Of a DNA stretch of 33,992 bases, positions 1 to 8,111 are shown piece after piece (the first letter of the stretch is position 1; each line of letters starts with the position of its first letter). The DNA is taken from positions 1-33,992 of the forward strand of contig CAMWNQ010000003.1 of assembly GCA_947175655.1 (NCBI GenBank). The letters run 5' to 3'. Source of the stretch: an uncultured Clostridia bacterium (lineage in GTDB: Bacteria; Bacillota; Clostridia; Oscillospirales; Ruminococcaceae). The notes beneath the pieces are model-generated. The model had not been told where the DNA came from and did no database searches. It saw only the letters and a list, made by a program, of their open reading frames with translations. A program made the translations under genes and the position numbers.

Positions 1-46
1 AAAAAGTAAATAAGGATAATTATAAAATAATAAGGAGGTGTTTAAT

Positions 47-316
47 ATGAAAAAGATTTTTAAGTCTTTAATAGGTGGTGTGGTTCTTGCTTCAATGGCA
101 GTTTCATCACTGGCTGTAAGTGCTGCAAATACACACACAACAGACCCTAATGGCAACGGCATAATTGATATTGCAGATGCAGTGTATGTTTCGGGTTATC
201 TTCACGGAAATTATGAAGTGTCTGATATTTATGCATTGGATTTTAACGGTGATTTATTAGTTGATGATTATGATTCTTTAGCAATTCAGCGTTATCTGGC
301 AAAAATGGATTATTAA
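47..316 (+). CDS. Secreted stand-alone dockerin-domain protein (signal peptide plus one type I-like dockerin)
   Basis: Signal-peptide-like N-terminus MKKIFKSLIGGVVLASMAVSSLAVSA; two Ca-binding dockerin repeats DPNGNGIIDIADAVYVSGYL and DFNGDLLVDDYDSLAIQRYL. SD AAGGAGG at 32-38 supports ATG at 47 rather than the GTG at 38. Confidence 0.85.
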   Translation: MKKIFKSLIGGVVLASMAVSSLAVSAANTHTTDPNGNGIIDIADAVYVSGYLHGNYEVSDIYALDFNGDLLVDDYDSLAIQRYLAKMDY

Positions 317-348
317 TTTAGAAAGAGGATTAAAAAGAGGATTAAAAA

Positions 349-1239
349 ATGGAATTTAAAACTAAAAGAAAAACAGCAGTAGCTTTTGTTTTAAGTATGC
401 TTATTCTTATGCTTTCTGTTGTTTATTGTATGCCAAAGATTGCAGATGCAGCAGATGCAAATGGAATAGATTATTTACGTCATGATTATAGTGGTCTTAC
501 ACCAGATGAAGTATACAATTTAAAGCTTGATATGAATAATAATACGTCTAATGCGTATAGCACTTCTAATCAAAGTGATTATATTTTGGAAAGTGACACT
601 GCAGTAGTTCGCATAGTTTATATTGACAACTATGGTGAAGAAATTCCTTGTTCTGGGTTTATTATTGATGATAATACTATAGCTACAGCAGCACATTGTG
701 TATATGATTTTTCAAAAAAGAAATTTTGGGACTTTACAATTTATATAACTGATTCAGTTGGAAGAATTCTTCAAAGTATGAAACCTAAATATGTTCATGT
801 GCCATTGAAGTATGCAAAAATAGATTATCAAAATGCACCAGGTTATATTTATGACTATGCTATGATTGTTGTTGATGCAGATTTAAGTGGATATGAAAAA
901 TTTAATCTTGGTATTGCAACAAATAATTTTGCTTCAAGTGATACAACAATTAGTGTTTCTGGCTATCCTAATTTAGATGGACAAAATGAACATTGCCAAA
1001 AACGATATACGGCTACTGGAAAGATAAGTGATATTACAGGATTAAGAATAATATATGATAATATTACAACATGGGGTGGTTTAAGCGGAGGTCCTGTGTA
1101 TGTTGAGAGGGAACTTTTTGGACAAAAATACAAAACTGCTATTGGTATTCATGTACGTGGTGGCGGTTATGGAACACGAATAACATCAGATTTATTAAAG
1201 TTTTATTATAATAATGAAGAAATAGTACCGAGGAGTTGA
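349..1239 (+). CDS. Secreted trypsin-like/V8-type (S1B-like) serine protease, no dockerin
   Basis: N-terminal hydrophobic signal; catalytic motifs TAAHCVYD (His), YDYAMIVVD (Asp) and GLSGGPVY (Ser). Confidence 0.85.
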   Translation: MEFKTKRKTAVAFVLSMLILMLSVVYCMPKIADAADANGIDYLRHDYSGLTPDEVYNLKLDMNNNTSNAYSTSNQSDYILESDTAVVRIVYIDNYGEEIPCSGFIIDDNTIATAAHCVYDFSKKKFWDFTIYITDSVGRILQSMKPKYVHVPLKYAKIDYQNAPGYIYDYAMIVVDADLSGYEKFNLGIATNNFASSDTTISVSGYPNLDGQNEHCQKRYTATGKISDITGLRIIYDNITTWGGLSGGPVYVERELFGQKYKTAIGIHVRGGGYGTRITSDLLKFYYNNEEIVPRS

Positions 1240-1243
1240 TTTT

Positions 1244-2071
1244 ATGAAAATAAGTAGACTTTTAGCTGTATTATCAGCTTTAACAATGATGGCAGTTTCA
1301 AGCATTCCGACTTTATCATTAGCAACTGCTGTTCCGATAACATTAGAAAAAAATTCACCAATAATAAAAGCATATCTTGAAGGATATAGACTTGTAGATG
1401 ATAAAGGTGTGCTCGAAACTTATGCTCTATATAGTGACAGAGATTATTATCAGGTTTATATTAAGGAAGATTTTACTTTTAATTATATGAAAATTTATGT
1501 AGTAAGTGTATCTGAAGAAAATAAAAAAGTGTATTTTGTACCGTTGGAAATTATGGGCAATGATTTATTAACTATGTATAATTTTCATCATTGTAATTAT
1601 GCTACTATTGATGAAGGAGTTGAAGCAATTCAAAGTTATATAGATGAAAATAATCTTGATTGTACAGTTGTTGAGAATATATGTCTTGATGAATATGAAG
1701 ATGAATTTTCATGGCTTGTTTATGGATATAAAGTTGTTCCTAATGCTGAAACTACATTTGAAGGGTATATAGATTTAGCTAAACAATTAAAAGATGGTTT
1801 AGGATTAATTCCTTATGTTACAGGAATGCAATCAAGTTTTACTATTGAACTTGAAAGCACAATTGCCGGAGATGTTAATTTAGACGGAACAGTAGACATA
1901 GCAGATGTAGTTGCAATTTCAGCATATACTGGAGATGCTGAAAATAATTCATTCAAATCAGAACAGCAGATAATAAATGGTGATGTTCACAACACAGGTG
2001 ATGGACTTACTGCAAATGATGCACTTATGATACAGCAGTATCTCGCAGGAATGATTGACAGTTTAGAATAA
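1244..2071 (+). CDS. Secreted protein, unrecognised N-terminal module plus C-terminal dockerin
   Basis: Signal peptide; C-terminus GDVNLDGTVDIADVVAISAY...DVHNTGDGLTANDALMIQQYLAGMIDSLE is a dockerin; SD GAGGAG upstream. Confidence 0.8.
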   Translation: MKISRLLAVLSALTMMAVSSIPTLSLATAVPITLEKNSPIIKAYLEGYRLVDDKGVLETYALYSDRDYYQVYIKEDFTFNYMKIYVVSVSEENKKVYFVPLEIMGNDLLTMYNFHHCNYATIDEGVEAIQSYIDENNLDCTVVENICLDEYEDEFSWLVYGYKVVPNAETTFEGYIDLAKQLKDGLGLIPYVTGMQSSFTIELESTIAGDVNLDGTVDIADVVAISAYTGDAENNSFKSEQQIINGDVHNTGDGLTANDALMIQQYLAGMIDSLE

Positions 2072-2136
2072 TAATTTAATAAAAAATGGGGACTGTTTTA
2101 AAACAGTCCCTTATCAAAATAAAGGAGGTCAATTTT

Positions 2137-3027
2137 ATGAAAAAGATAAATAAACTTATATCAACAATATTTTCAATATCAATGCTTGCATCAATATCTT
2201 TACCCTTTGCAACATCAGCAGAGGAAACTAATTATCAAGTATATGGAATGCCTCTTGAAAGAATGACAATGATAGATAAAAAAGGTTATACAGATGAATA
2301 TCTTCTTTCAGAAGACAGTATTGTTTTTAGATTCCAATGGACGCTTGAAGACCTTGAAAATTTAGATTTACCACAGGACATAAAAGATAAAATAGACCCA
2401 TTTGCTTTTACTTTACCGGAATATTATGTTTGCTATGAAGATTATCTTAAATATGATGATGAGGGTGTTTGCAGATTATCTGTTACTATTGATGATATAG
2501 GTCTTTTATTTCTTACATATGTTTTAGATACTGAAGAAAAATATAATGAAATGTCAGAATACCTTGATAAAAATTATCCGGATTTGGAACTTATTAAAAT
2601 AAACATGGAAGGTATTGCAAACGATGATGCTGACATAGATAAAAGGTTGCAGAGCATTGTATTTTTACATGAAAATGATATTTATATGTTAAAGAATGTT
2701 GATGATTATCTTGCAACAAGTGAAGAGGAAATGTTTGAAATAGCAGTACAGATACAAAAAGATTTAGGATATGATATTCCTTTTATTTGTACTCAGGATG
2801 TGCCACGTGGTTGTGAATTAGTTTATGGTGATGCAAATTTTGATGAAGAATTATCGATTGCTGATGTCGTTGCACTTTCAGCGTATATTGGAAATCCTAA
2901 AAGTAATCCAATTTGTGATTTTGCAACAATAATAAGTGATGTTCATAATAGGGGCGATGGAATTACTGCAAATGATGCACTTATGATACAGCAGTATCTC
3001 GCAGGAATGATTGACAGTTTAGAATAA
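2137..3027 (+). CDS. Secreted protein, unrecognised N-terminal module plus C-terminal dockerin (same layout as the upstream gene)
   Basis: SD AAAGGAGG at 2121-2128 supports ATG at 2137; the track start at 2086 lies in a palindrome. Signal peptide MKKINKLISTIFSISMLASISLPFATSA; C-terminal dockerin GDANFDEELSIADVVALSAYIGNP...TANDALMIQQYLAGMIDSLE. Confidence 0.8.
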   Translation: MKKINKLISTIFSISMLASISLPFATSAEETNYQVYGMPLERMTMIDKKGYTDEYLLSEDSIVFRFQWTLEDLENLDLPQDIKDKIDPFAFTLPEYYVCYEDYLKYDDEGVCRLSVTIDDIGLLFLTYVLDTEEKYNEMSEYLDKNYPDLELIKINMEGIANDDADIDKRLQSIVFLHENDIYMLKNVDDYLATSEEEMFEIAVQIQKDLGYDIPFICTQDVPRGCELVYGDANFDEELSIADVVALSAYIGNPKSNPICDFATIISDVHNRGDGITANDALMIQQYLAGMIDSLE

Positions 3028-3043
3028 AATATCTTATAAAAGG

Positions 3044-3065
3044 CGGGCTTTATGCCCGTTTTTTT
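3044..3065 (+). terminator. Rho-independent terminator
   Basis: CGGGC-TTTAT-GCCCG hairpin followed by TTTTTTT. Confidence 0.85.
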
Positions 3066-3150
3066 ATGCTAAAATATGTACGTGGTATGCGTACAAGCGT
3101 ATTTACTAAAAATACAGTATTTTAGAGAGTTTTTTTGTCTTGTAAGTCTA

Positions 3151-3180
3151 TTGACTTTTTTGCATTTTTTGTAATATAAT
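3151..3180 (+). promoter_or_regulatory. Sigma70/SigA-type promoter upstream of aspartate kinase
   Basis: TTGACT (3151-3156), 18-nt spacer, TATAAT (3175-3180). Confidence 0.6.
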
Positions 3181-3233
3181 ATAAAATAGTGTTGTAATCA
3201 GATATTTATTTTGAAAAAAAGGATTGATTTTAT

Positions 3234-4571
3234 ATGAGTAATAAAGTTGTTAAATTCGGCGGAAGCAGTCTTGCTGATGCAAAGCAGTTTTTAAAGGTTG
3301 CAGATATAATCAGAAGTGACAGTCAGAGAAAATATGTTGTACCGTCTGCACCGGGCAAGAGATTTTCTGATGATATTAAAGTAACAGATATGCTTTATAG
3401 TTGCTGTGACCTTGCTGGAAGCGGTATTGATTTCAGTGAGTCTTTTGCAAAGATAACAGAACGTTATAATGGTATCATTAAAGATTTAGGCATAGATTTT
3501 TCACTTGATGAAGAATTTGAATCAATAAAAGCAGAACTCAAGTCAAGACCTGCCAGAGATTTTGCCGCAAGCCGTGGTGAATATCTCAACGGAAAACTTC
3601 TTGCTGCATATCTTGGATTTGAATTTGTTGATGCAGGAGATATTATTGTTTTTGATACAAATGGAAATCTTATGCTTGATGAAACTATAAAGAGAACCAG
3701 AGAACGTCTCTCAAAAACTGAATATGCAGTAATTCCTGGATTTTATGGAAAAACTACTGAAGGAATAGTAAAGACTTTTTCAAGAGGTGGTTCTGATGTT
3801 ACAGGTTCAATCGTTGCAAGAGCAGTGAACGCTGATATTTATGAGAATTGGACTGATGTTTCTGGATTTCTTGTTGCAGACCCAAGAGTAGTTGAAAATC
3901 CTGATGTCATAAATATGATTACTTATAAGGAACTCAGGGAGCTTTCATATATGGGTGCTACTGTACTTCACGAAGATGCTATTTTCCCTGTAAGAGAAGC
4001 AGGCATACCTATTAATATAAGAAATACAAACAAACCTCAGGACGATGGAACTATGATTGTATCTGATGACCACGATTTCAATGATGAAACTGTGCCTCAT
4101 ACAATCACAGGTATTGCTGGCAGAAAAGGTTTCAGTGTAATCAATATAGAAAAGGCTATGATGAACAGTGAAAAAGGCTTTGGTATGAAGGTACTTAAAG
4201 TTCTCTGTGACAATGATATTTCTTTTGAGCATATGCCATCAGGAATAGATACAATGAGTGTTATTACTGATACTGAAAGCATTAAATCAGTTGAAGACAA
4301 GATTATTTCACAACTCAGAAAAGAAGTAAATCCTGACAACCTCGAAATAGAACATGGAATAGCACTTCTTGCTGTAGTTGGAAGACGTATGAAAAATACA
4401 AGAGGTACTGTTGCAAGACTTTTTGCATCACTTGCACACGCCAGAATCAATGTAAAAATGGTTGACCAGGGTTCAAGCGAACTTAATGTAATAGTTGGTG
4501 TGAATGAAAGTGACCTTAATGAAGCAATCAGAAAAATCTATGATATGTTCATAAATTCAGAAAAAGATTAA
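3234..4571 (+). CDS. lysC: Aspartate kinase (monofunctional)
   Basis: N-terminal VVKFGGSSLADA kinase motif; FSRGGSDVTGSIVA; DVSGFLVADPRVV; C-terminal ACT-like region (LAVVGRRMKNTRGTVARLFASLAHARINVKMVDQGSSELNVIVGV). Confidence 0.93.
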   Translation: MSNKVVKFGGSSLADAKQFLKVADIIRSDSQRKYVVPSAPGKRFSDDIKVTDMLYSCCDLAGSGIDFSESFAKITERYNGIIKDLGIDFSLDEEFESIKAELKSRPARDFAASRGEYLNGKLLAAYLGFEFVDAGDIIVFDTNGNLMLDETIKRTRERLSKTEYAVIPGFYGKTTEGIVKTFSRGGSDVTGSIVARAVNADIYENWTDVSGFLVADPRVVENPDVINMITYKELRELSYMGATVLHEDAIFPVREAGIPINIRNTNKPQDDGTMIVSDDHDFNDETVPHTITGIAGRKGFSVINIEKAMMNSEKGFGMKVLKVLCDNDISFEHMPSGIDTMSVITDTESIKSVEDKIISQLRKEVNPDNLEIEHGIALLAVVGRRMKNTRGTVARLFASLAHARINVKMVDQGSSELNVIVGVNESDLNEAIRKIYDMFINSEKD

Positions 4572-4588
4572 TATTTGTAAATCTAAAA

Positions 4589-4611
4589 ACGGGCTTTATG
4601 TCCGTTTTTTT
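4589..4611 (+). terminator. Rho-independent terminator after aspartate kinase
   Basis: ACGGGctttatGTCCGT hairpin followed by a T run. Confidence 0.8.
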
Positions 4612-4770
4612 ATTTTTATAATAGTTGTAAAAAACATTTGTAAAAAGTGACGGAATATTCGTGGAAAAGTTGTTTAATATGTATATAGACGTTTGCTTTG
4701 TAATATGCTATAATGTACTAAAGAATAAAAACCAAAATTTTACAAATATTAATTAGGGAGAATTCGGCTT

Positions 4771-6513
4771 ATGAAAATGAAAAAAATGGTGGCTGGTGTT
4801 CTTGCATATATGGCATTTTTGGGATCAGTACCATATTATTCCAGTGTATTAGAAAATTCGTCTATTATAGCTAATGCAGGAGCAACAGGAGTACGTGACA
4901 GTTTTTATTATGAAAAGCACGATGATTATGCAGAAATACTGTTTCCAAGAAAAGGAACAGTTACAGCAGAAATTCCAAGTGAAATAGATGGTTTGCCTGT
5001 TACTGTTATTGGTGGATTTTATTATGCAGCTGATACTTTAAAAGAAGTCATTATACCTGATACCGTTACAACTATTAGAAGTTGTGCATTTAAGGAATGT
5101 ACAGGCTTGACTGAAATAGTATTACCAGACAGCATTACATATATAGATGAATGGACATTTTTTGACTGTGAAAATTTAACAAAAGTAATTCTTCCAAGTA
5201 ATATTACAAGTTTGTCTAATTGTATGTTTGCTTATTGCAAAAATCTTCAAGAAATAACGATACCAGAAAGTGTTACAGTTATTGAAAGACAGGCATTTGC
5301 AGGATGTGAAAGCTTAAAAGAAATAAAATTACCAAATAATTTGAAATTTATAGGTGACTTGGCTTTTGAACTCTGTACAGGCTTGACGAAAATGACAATA
5401 CCAGAAAACGTTGAAGAAATTCAAGAATCCCCATTTTATGGTTGTAAAAATTTCAGTTTAATTACAATATCAGAAAATAATCCTTATTTTGTAACTGATG
5501 GTGATGCCATTTTTAATAAAGATAAAACTGAAATTCTTTGTCACTGTACAGGAAACGTCAAAGAAACATATGATATACCAGATACAGTTACTACTATAAG
5601 AGAAAAAGCTTTTGAATATTGTGAAAATCTCAGAGAAATAAATATACCAGACAGCGTTCAGTCAATAGGGGAAAGAGCGTTTGTGAATTGTTCTCGTCTT
5701 GAAACCGCACATATACCTGACGGAATTACATCACTTGAACTTGGAGTATTTGAAAACTGTAAAAGTTTAGATAATATAAAGATACCAGAAAGTGTTATAA
5801 CTATGGGGTATTCTGTATTTTTAAATTGTGAAAATATGGGAAACATCTTTATACCAGATACTATTGAAACTGTCAAAGGAAGTGCGTTGTCAAATACTAA
5901 GTGGCTTAAAAATCAACCGGATGGTTTATTGTATATTGGAAAAACTTTGTATACATACAAGGGAGAGATGCCAGAAAATACTATTATAGAAGTAAAAGAA
6001 GGAACAATCTATATTACAGAAAATGCATGTAGTGGTTATAATGGATTAACTGAAGTAACATTACCTGAAACAGTTAAGTATATTGAAGAAAGAGCTTTTG
6101 ATTCTTACCGTTTGAAAAAAATAAAAATTTATAATCCTGAATGTGAAATATATCCAAGTTATTTTTATGACACAATCCCTAGAAATGCTGTTATATATGG
6201 ATATGAAAATTCAACAGCGCAACAATATGCACATGAATGGGGAAATAAATTTGTTGTTTTTGGAACTTCACCTGATGATTTTGATACCAATACCAGTGGT
6301 GTAATCGGTGATGTTAATGATGATAATGTTCTTGATGTTGCAGATATAGTAGCAGTTGCTTCATATGTTGGAAATCCTGAAATAAATAAACTCAGTGAAC
6401 AGTCAATTAAAAATGCTGATGTACACAATACAGGTGATGGACTTACTGCAATGGATATACTTGTACTTCAACAACGTATTGCAAATATAGATGATGTTAT
6501 TGAAATCAGTTAA
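4771..6513 (+). CDS. Secreted BspA-type (LRR_5) leucine-rich repeat protein with C-terminal dockerin
   Basis: Repeated units such as IPDSVTxIGExAFxxCxxLxxIxIP (e.g. IPDTVTTIREKAFEYCENLREINIPDSVQSIGERAFVNC); C-terminal dockerin GDVNDDNVLDVADIVAVASYVGNPE...DVHNTGDGLTAMDILVLQQRIAN. Confidence 0.9.
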   Translation: MKMKKMVAGVLAYMAFLGSVPYYSSVLENSSIIANAGATGVRDSFYYEKHDDYAEILFPRKGTVTAEIPSEIDGLPVTVIGGFYYAADTLKEVIIPDTVTTIRSCAFKECTGLTEIVLPDSITYIDEWTFFDCENLTKVILPSNITSLSNCMFAYCKNLQEITIPESVTVIERQAFAGCESLKEIKLPNNLKFIGDLAFELCTGLTKMTIPENVEEIQESPFYGCKNFSLITISENNPYFVTDGDAIFNKDKTEILCHCTGNVKETYDIPDTVTTIREKAFEYCENLREINIPDSVQSIGERAFVNCSRLETAHIPDGITSLELGVFENCKSLDNIKIPESVITMGYSVFLNCENMGNIFIPDTIETVKGSALSNTKWLKNQPDGLLYIGKTLYTYKGEMPENTIIEVKEGTIYITENACSGYNGLTEVTLPETVKYIEERAFDSYRLKKIKIYNPECEIYPSYFYDTIPRNAVIYGYENSTAQQYAHEWGNKFVVFGTSPDDFDTNTSGVIGDVNDDNVLDVADIVAVASYVGNPEINKLSEQSIKNADVHNTGDGLTAMDILVLQQRIANIDDVIEIS

Positions 6514-6545
6514 TATTCCAAAGTAAAATAATAATATAAAAAAGG

Positions 6546-6567
6546 CGGGCAGTGATGCCCGTTTTTT
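6546..6567 (+). terminator. Rho-independent terminator
   Basis: CGGGC-agtgat-GCCCG followed by TTTTTT. Confidence 0.85.
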
Positions 6568-6609
6568 GTTTCATGAAAGCCTAATTGTCTGAAAAATCCA
6601 TTATTTCTA

Positions 6610-6638
6610 TTGACAGTCATAATTGAATTTGTTATAAT
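6610..6638 (+). promoter_or_regulatory. Promoter of the polysaccharide operon
   Basis: TTGACA (6610-6615), 17-nt spacer, TATAAT (6633-6638): consensus SigA promoter. Confidence 0.8.
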
Positions 6639-6708
6639 ATTGTCAATGCGGATATATTTTCCGTTTTTGTAATTATAATAAAAATAAAATAAGAACAGGT
6701 GTTGACAT

Positions 6709-8088
6709 ATGAATAAAAAAGACCAGTATAAAAGACTTTTTTCTTTTGGGTCGTCAATAGTTCTTCTTACATTCCTTACAGGAATTTTTGCATTTATCTG
6801 GTACAGATATTACAGTGACGCAATAGTATTGCCTTATTATAGACGAGGTAATTGGGTGGTTATATGTATCTATGCTATACTTGTAATGATATTTTTCAAG
6901 GCATATGGAGGATTTAAAGTTGGATATCTAAAAAAAACAGATATGTTTTATTCCTATATGCTTTCTCTTGTATGTGTAAATATCATCACATATTTTCAGA
7001 TAAGCCTTATAGGGCGTGATTTTATGAAAGGGTTTCCGGTTGTTATATTAACTGTCTTAGAGCTTATTTTTATATTTTTCTGGAATACTTTTATAGACAA
7101 AATTTATTTTCTGATATATCCTCCAAGACGGCTTATTATTCTTTATGGAAGTCGTCAGGCGGCATCGCTCGTAATGAAAATGAGTACACGTGTGGACAAG
7201 TATATGATATGTGAGTCTCTGAATATCAATGATTGTGAAAATGAAGACGAAGTAAAAAATCATATTTTAAAATATGAAGGTGTTATAATATGCGATATTC
7301 CAGCAAAAAGCAGGAATGATTATATGAAATTCTGCTTTAAAAATTCAATAAGAGCGTATATTGTCCCAAAGATTTCAGATATTATATTAAGAGGTGCAGA
7401 GGATATAAGACTTTTTGATACTCCTTTGATACTATGCCGAAATAACGGGCTTACTTTTGAACAGCGTTTAATAAAAAGAGTAGTTGATATAATATTATCT
7501 TTGATAATGATTATAATTTTCAGTCCTCTTATGATTGTTACAGCTTTGTCAGTAAAGATTTATGACGGAGGCAAAATAATATACAAGCAGAAACGTCTTA
7601 CAATAGATGAAAAGGAATTTTATATATATAAATTCAGAAGTATGATTTCTGATGCCGAAAAATTAGGAGTTCCTCAGCTTGCAAAGGATAATGATGACAG
7701 AATAACTCCGGTTGGAAAAGTTATAAGAAGCTGTCGTATAGATGAACTTCCACAGCTTTTCAATATACTTAAAGGTGATATGTCAATAGTGGGACCAAGA
7801 CCGGAACGACCAGAACTTACAAAGGAATATGAAAAAACAATCCCTGAATTCAGTTACAGATTGAAAGTTAAAGCAGGTCTTACAGGATATGCACAGGTAA
7901 TAGGTGCTTATGATACAACCCCATATGATAAGCTTAAAATGGATTTGATTTATATTGAAAATTATTCACTCAGACTAGATTTACAGCTTATGTTGATGAC
8001 TCTTAAAACAATGATTTTTCCTAACAAGAGCAATGCTGAAATCTTAAAGAAAGTTTTTGGTTTTGAAGATGATGATAATATATTCTAA
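6709..8088 (+). CDS. Exopolysaccharide biosynthesis polyprenyl glycosylphosphotransferase (WcaJ/bacterial sugar transferase family)
   Basis: N-terminal TM helices; C-terminal KRVVDIILSLIMIIIFSP...YKFRSMISDAE...RSCRIDELPQLFNILKGDMSIVGPRPERPE...KAGLTGYAQV. Confidence 0.92.
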   Translation: MNKKDQYKRLFSFGSSIVLLTFLTGIFAFIWYRYYSDAIVLPYYRRGNWVVICIYAILVMIFFKAYGGFKVGYLKKTDMFYSYMLSLVCVNIITYFQISLIGRDFMKGFPVVILTVLELIFIFFWNTFIDKIYFLIYPPRRLIILYGSRQAASLVMKMSTRVDKYMICESLNINDCENEDEVKNHILKYEGVIICDIPAKSRNDYMKFCFKNSIRAYIVPKISDIILRGAEDIRLFDTPLILCRNNGLTFEQRLIKRVVDIILSLIMIIIFSPLMIVTALSVKIYDGGKIIYKQKRLTIDEKEFYIYKFRSMISDAEKLGVPQLAKDNDDRITPVGKVIRSCRIDELPQLFNILKGDMSIVGPRPERPELTKEYEKTIPEFSYRLKVKAGLTGYAQVIGAYDTTPYDKLKMDLIYIENYSLRLDLQLMLMTLKTMIFPNKSNAEILKKVFGFEDDDNIF

Positions 8089-8111
8089 AAACAGAAAGGA
8101 AATGACAATAA

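Noticed and set aside
2086-2136. N-terminal extension MGTVLKQSLIKIKEVNF of the second dockerin protein in the track
   Set aside because: The start codon lies beside a perfect palindrome; a good SD (AAAGGAGG) and signal peptide support ATG 2137.
3078-3094. Short hairpin GTACG-N7-CGTAC upstream of the lysC promoter, considered as a lysine riboswitch
   Set aside because: Too short, located upstream of the promoter rather than in the leader, and without lysine riboswitch features.
3945-4450. Two minus-strand ORFs (95 and 117 aa) inside lysC
   Set aside because: Antisense to a well-supported aspartate kinase; no SD or recognisable domain; typical shadow ORFs.
4771-6000. Repeated DNA words (e.g. 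ATACCAGA...) considered as a repeat array or CRISPR
   Set aside because: They are explained by the degenerate LRR coding repeats; no constant repeat/spacer structure.
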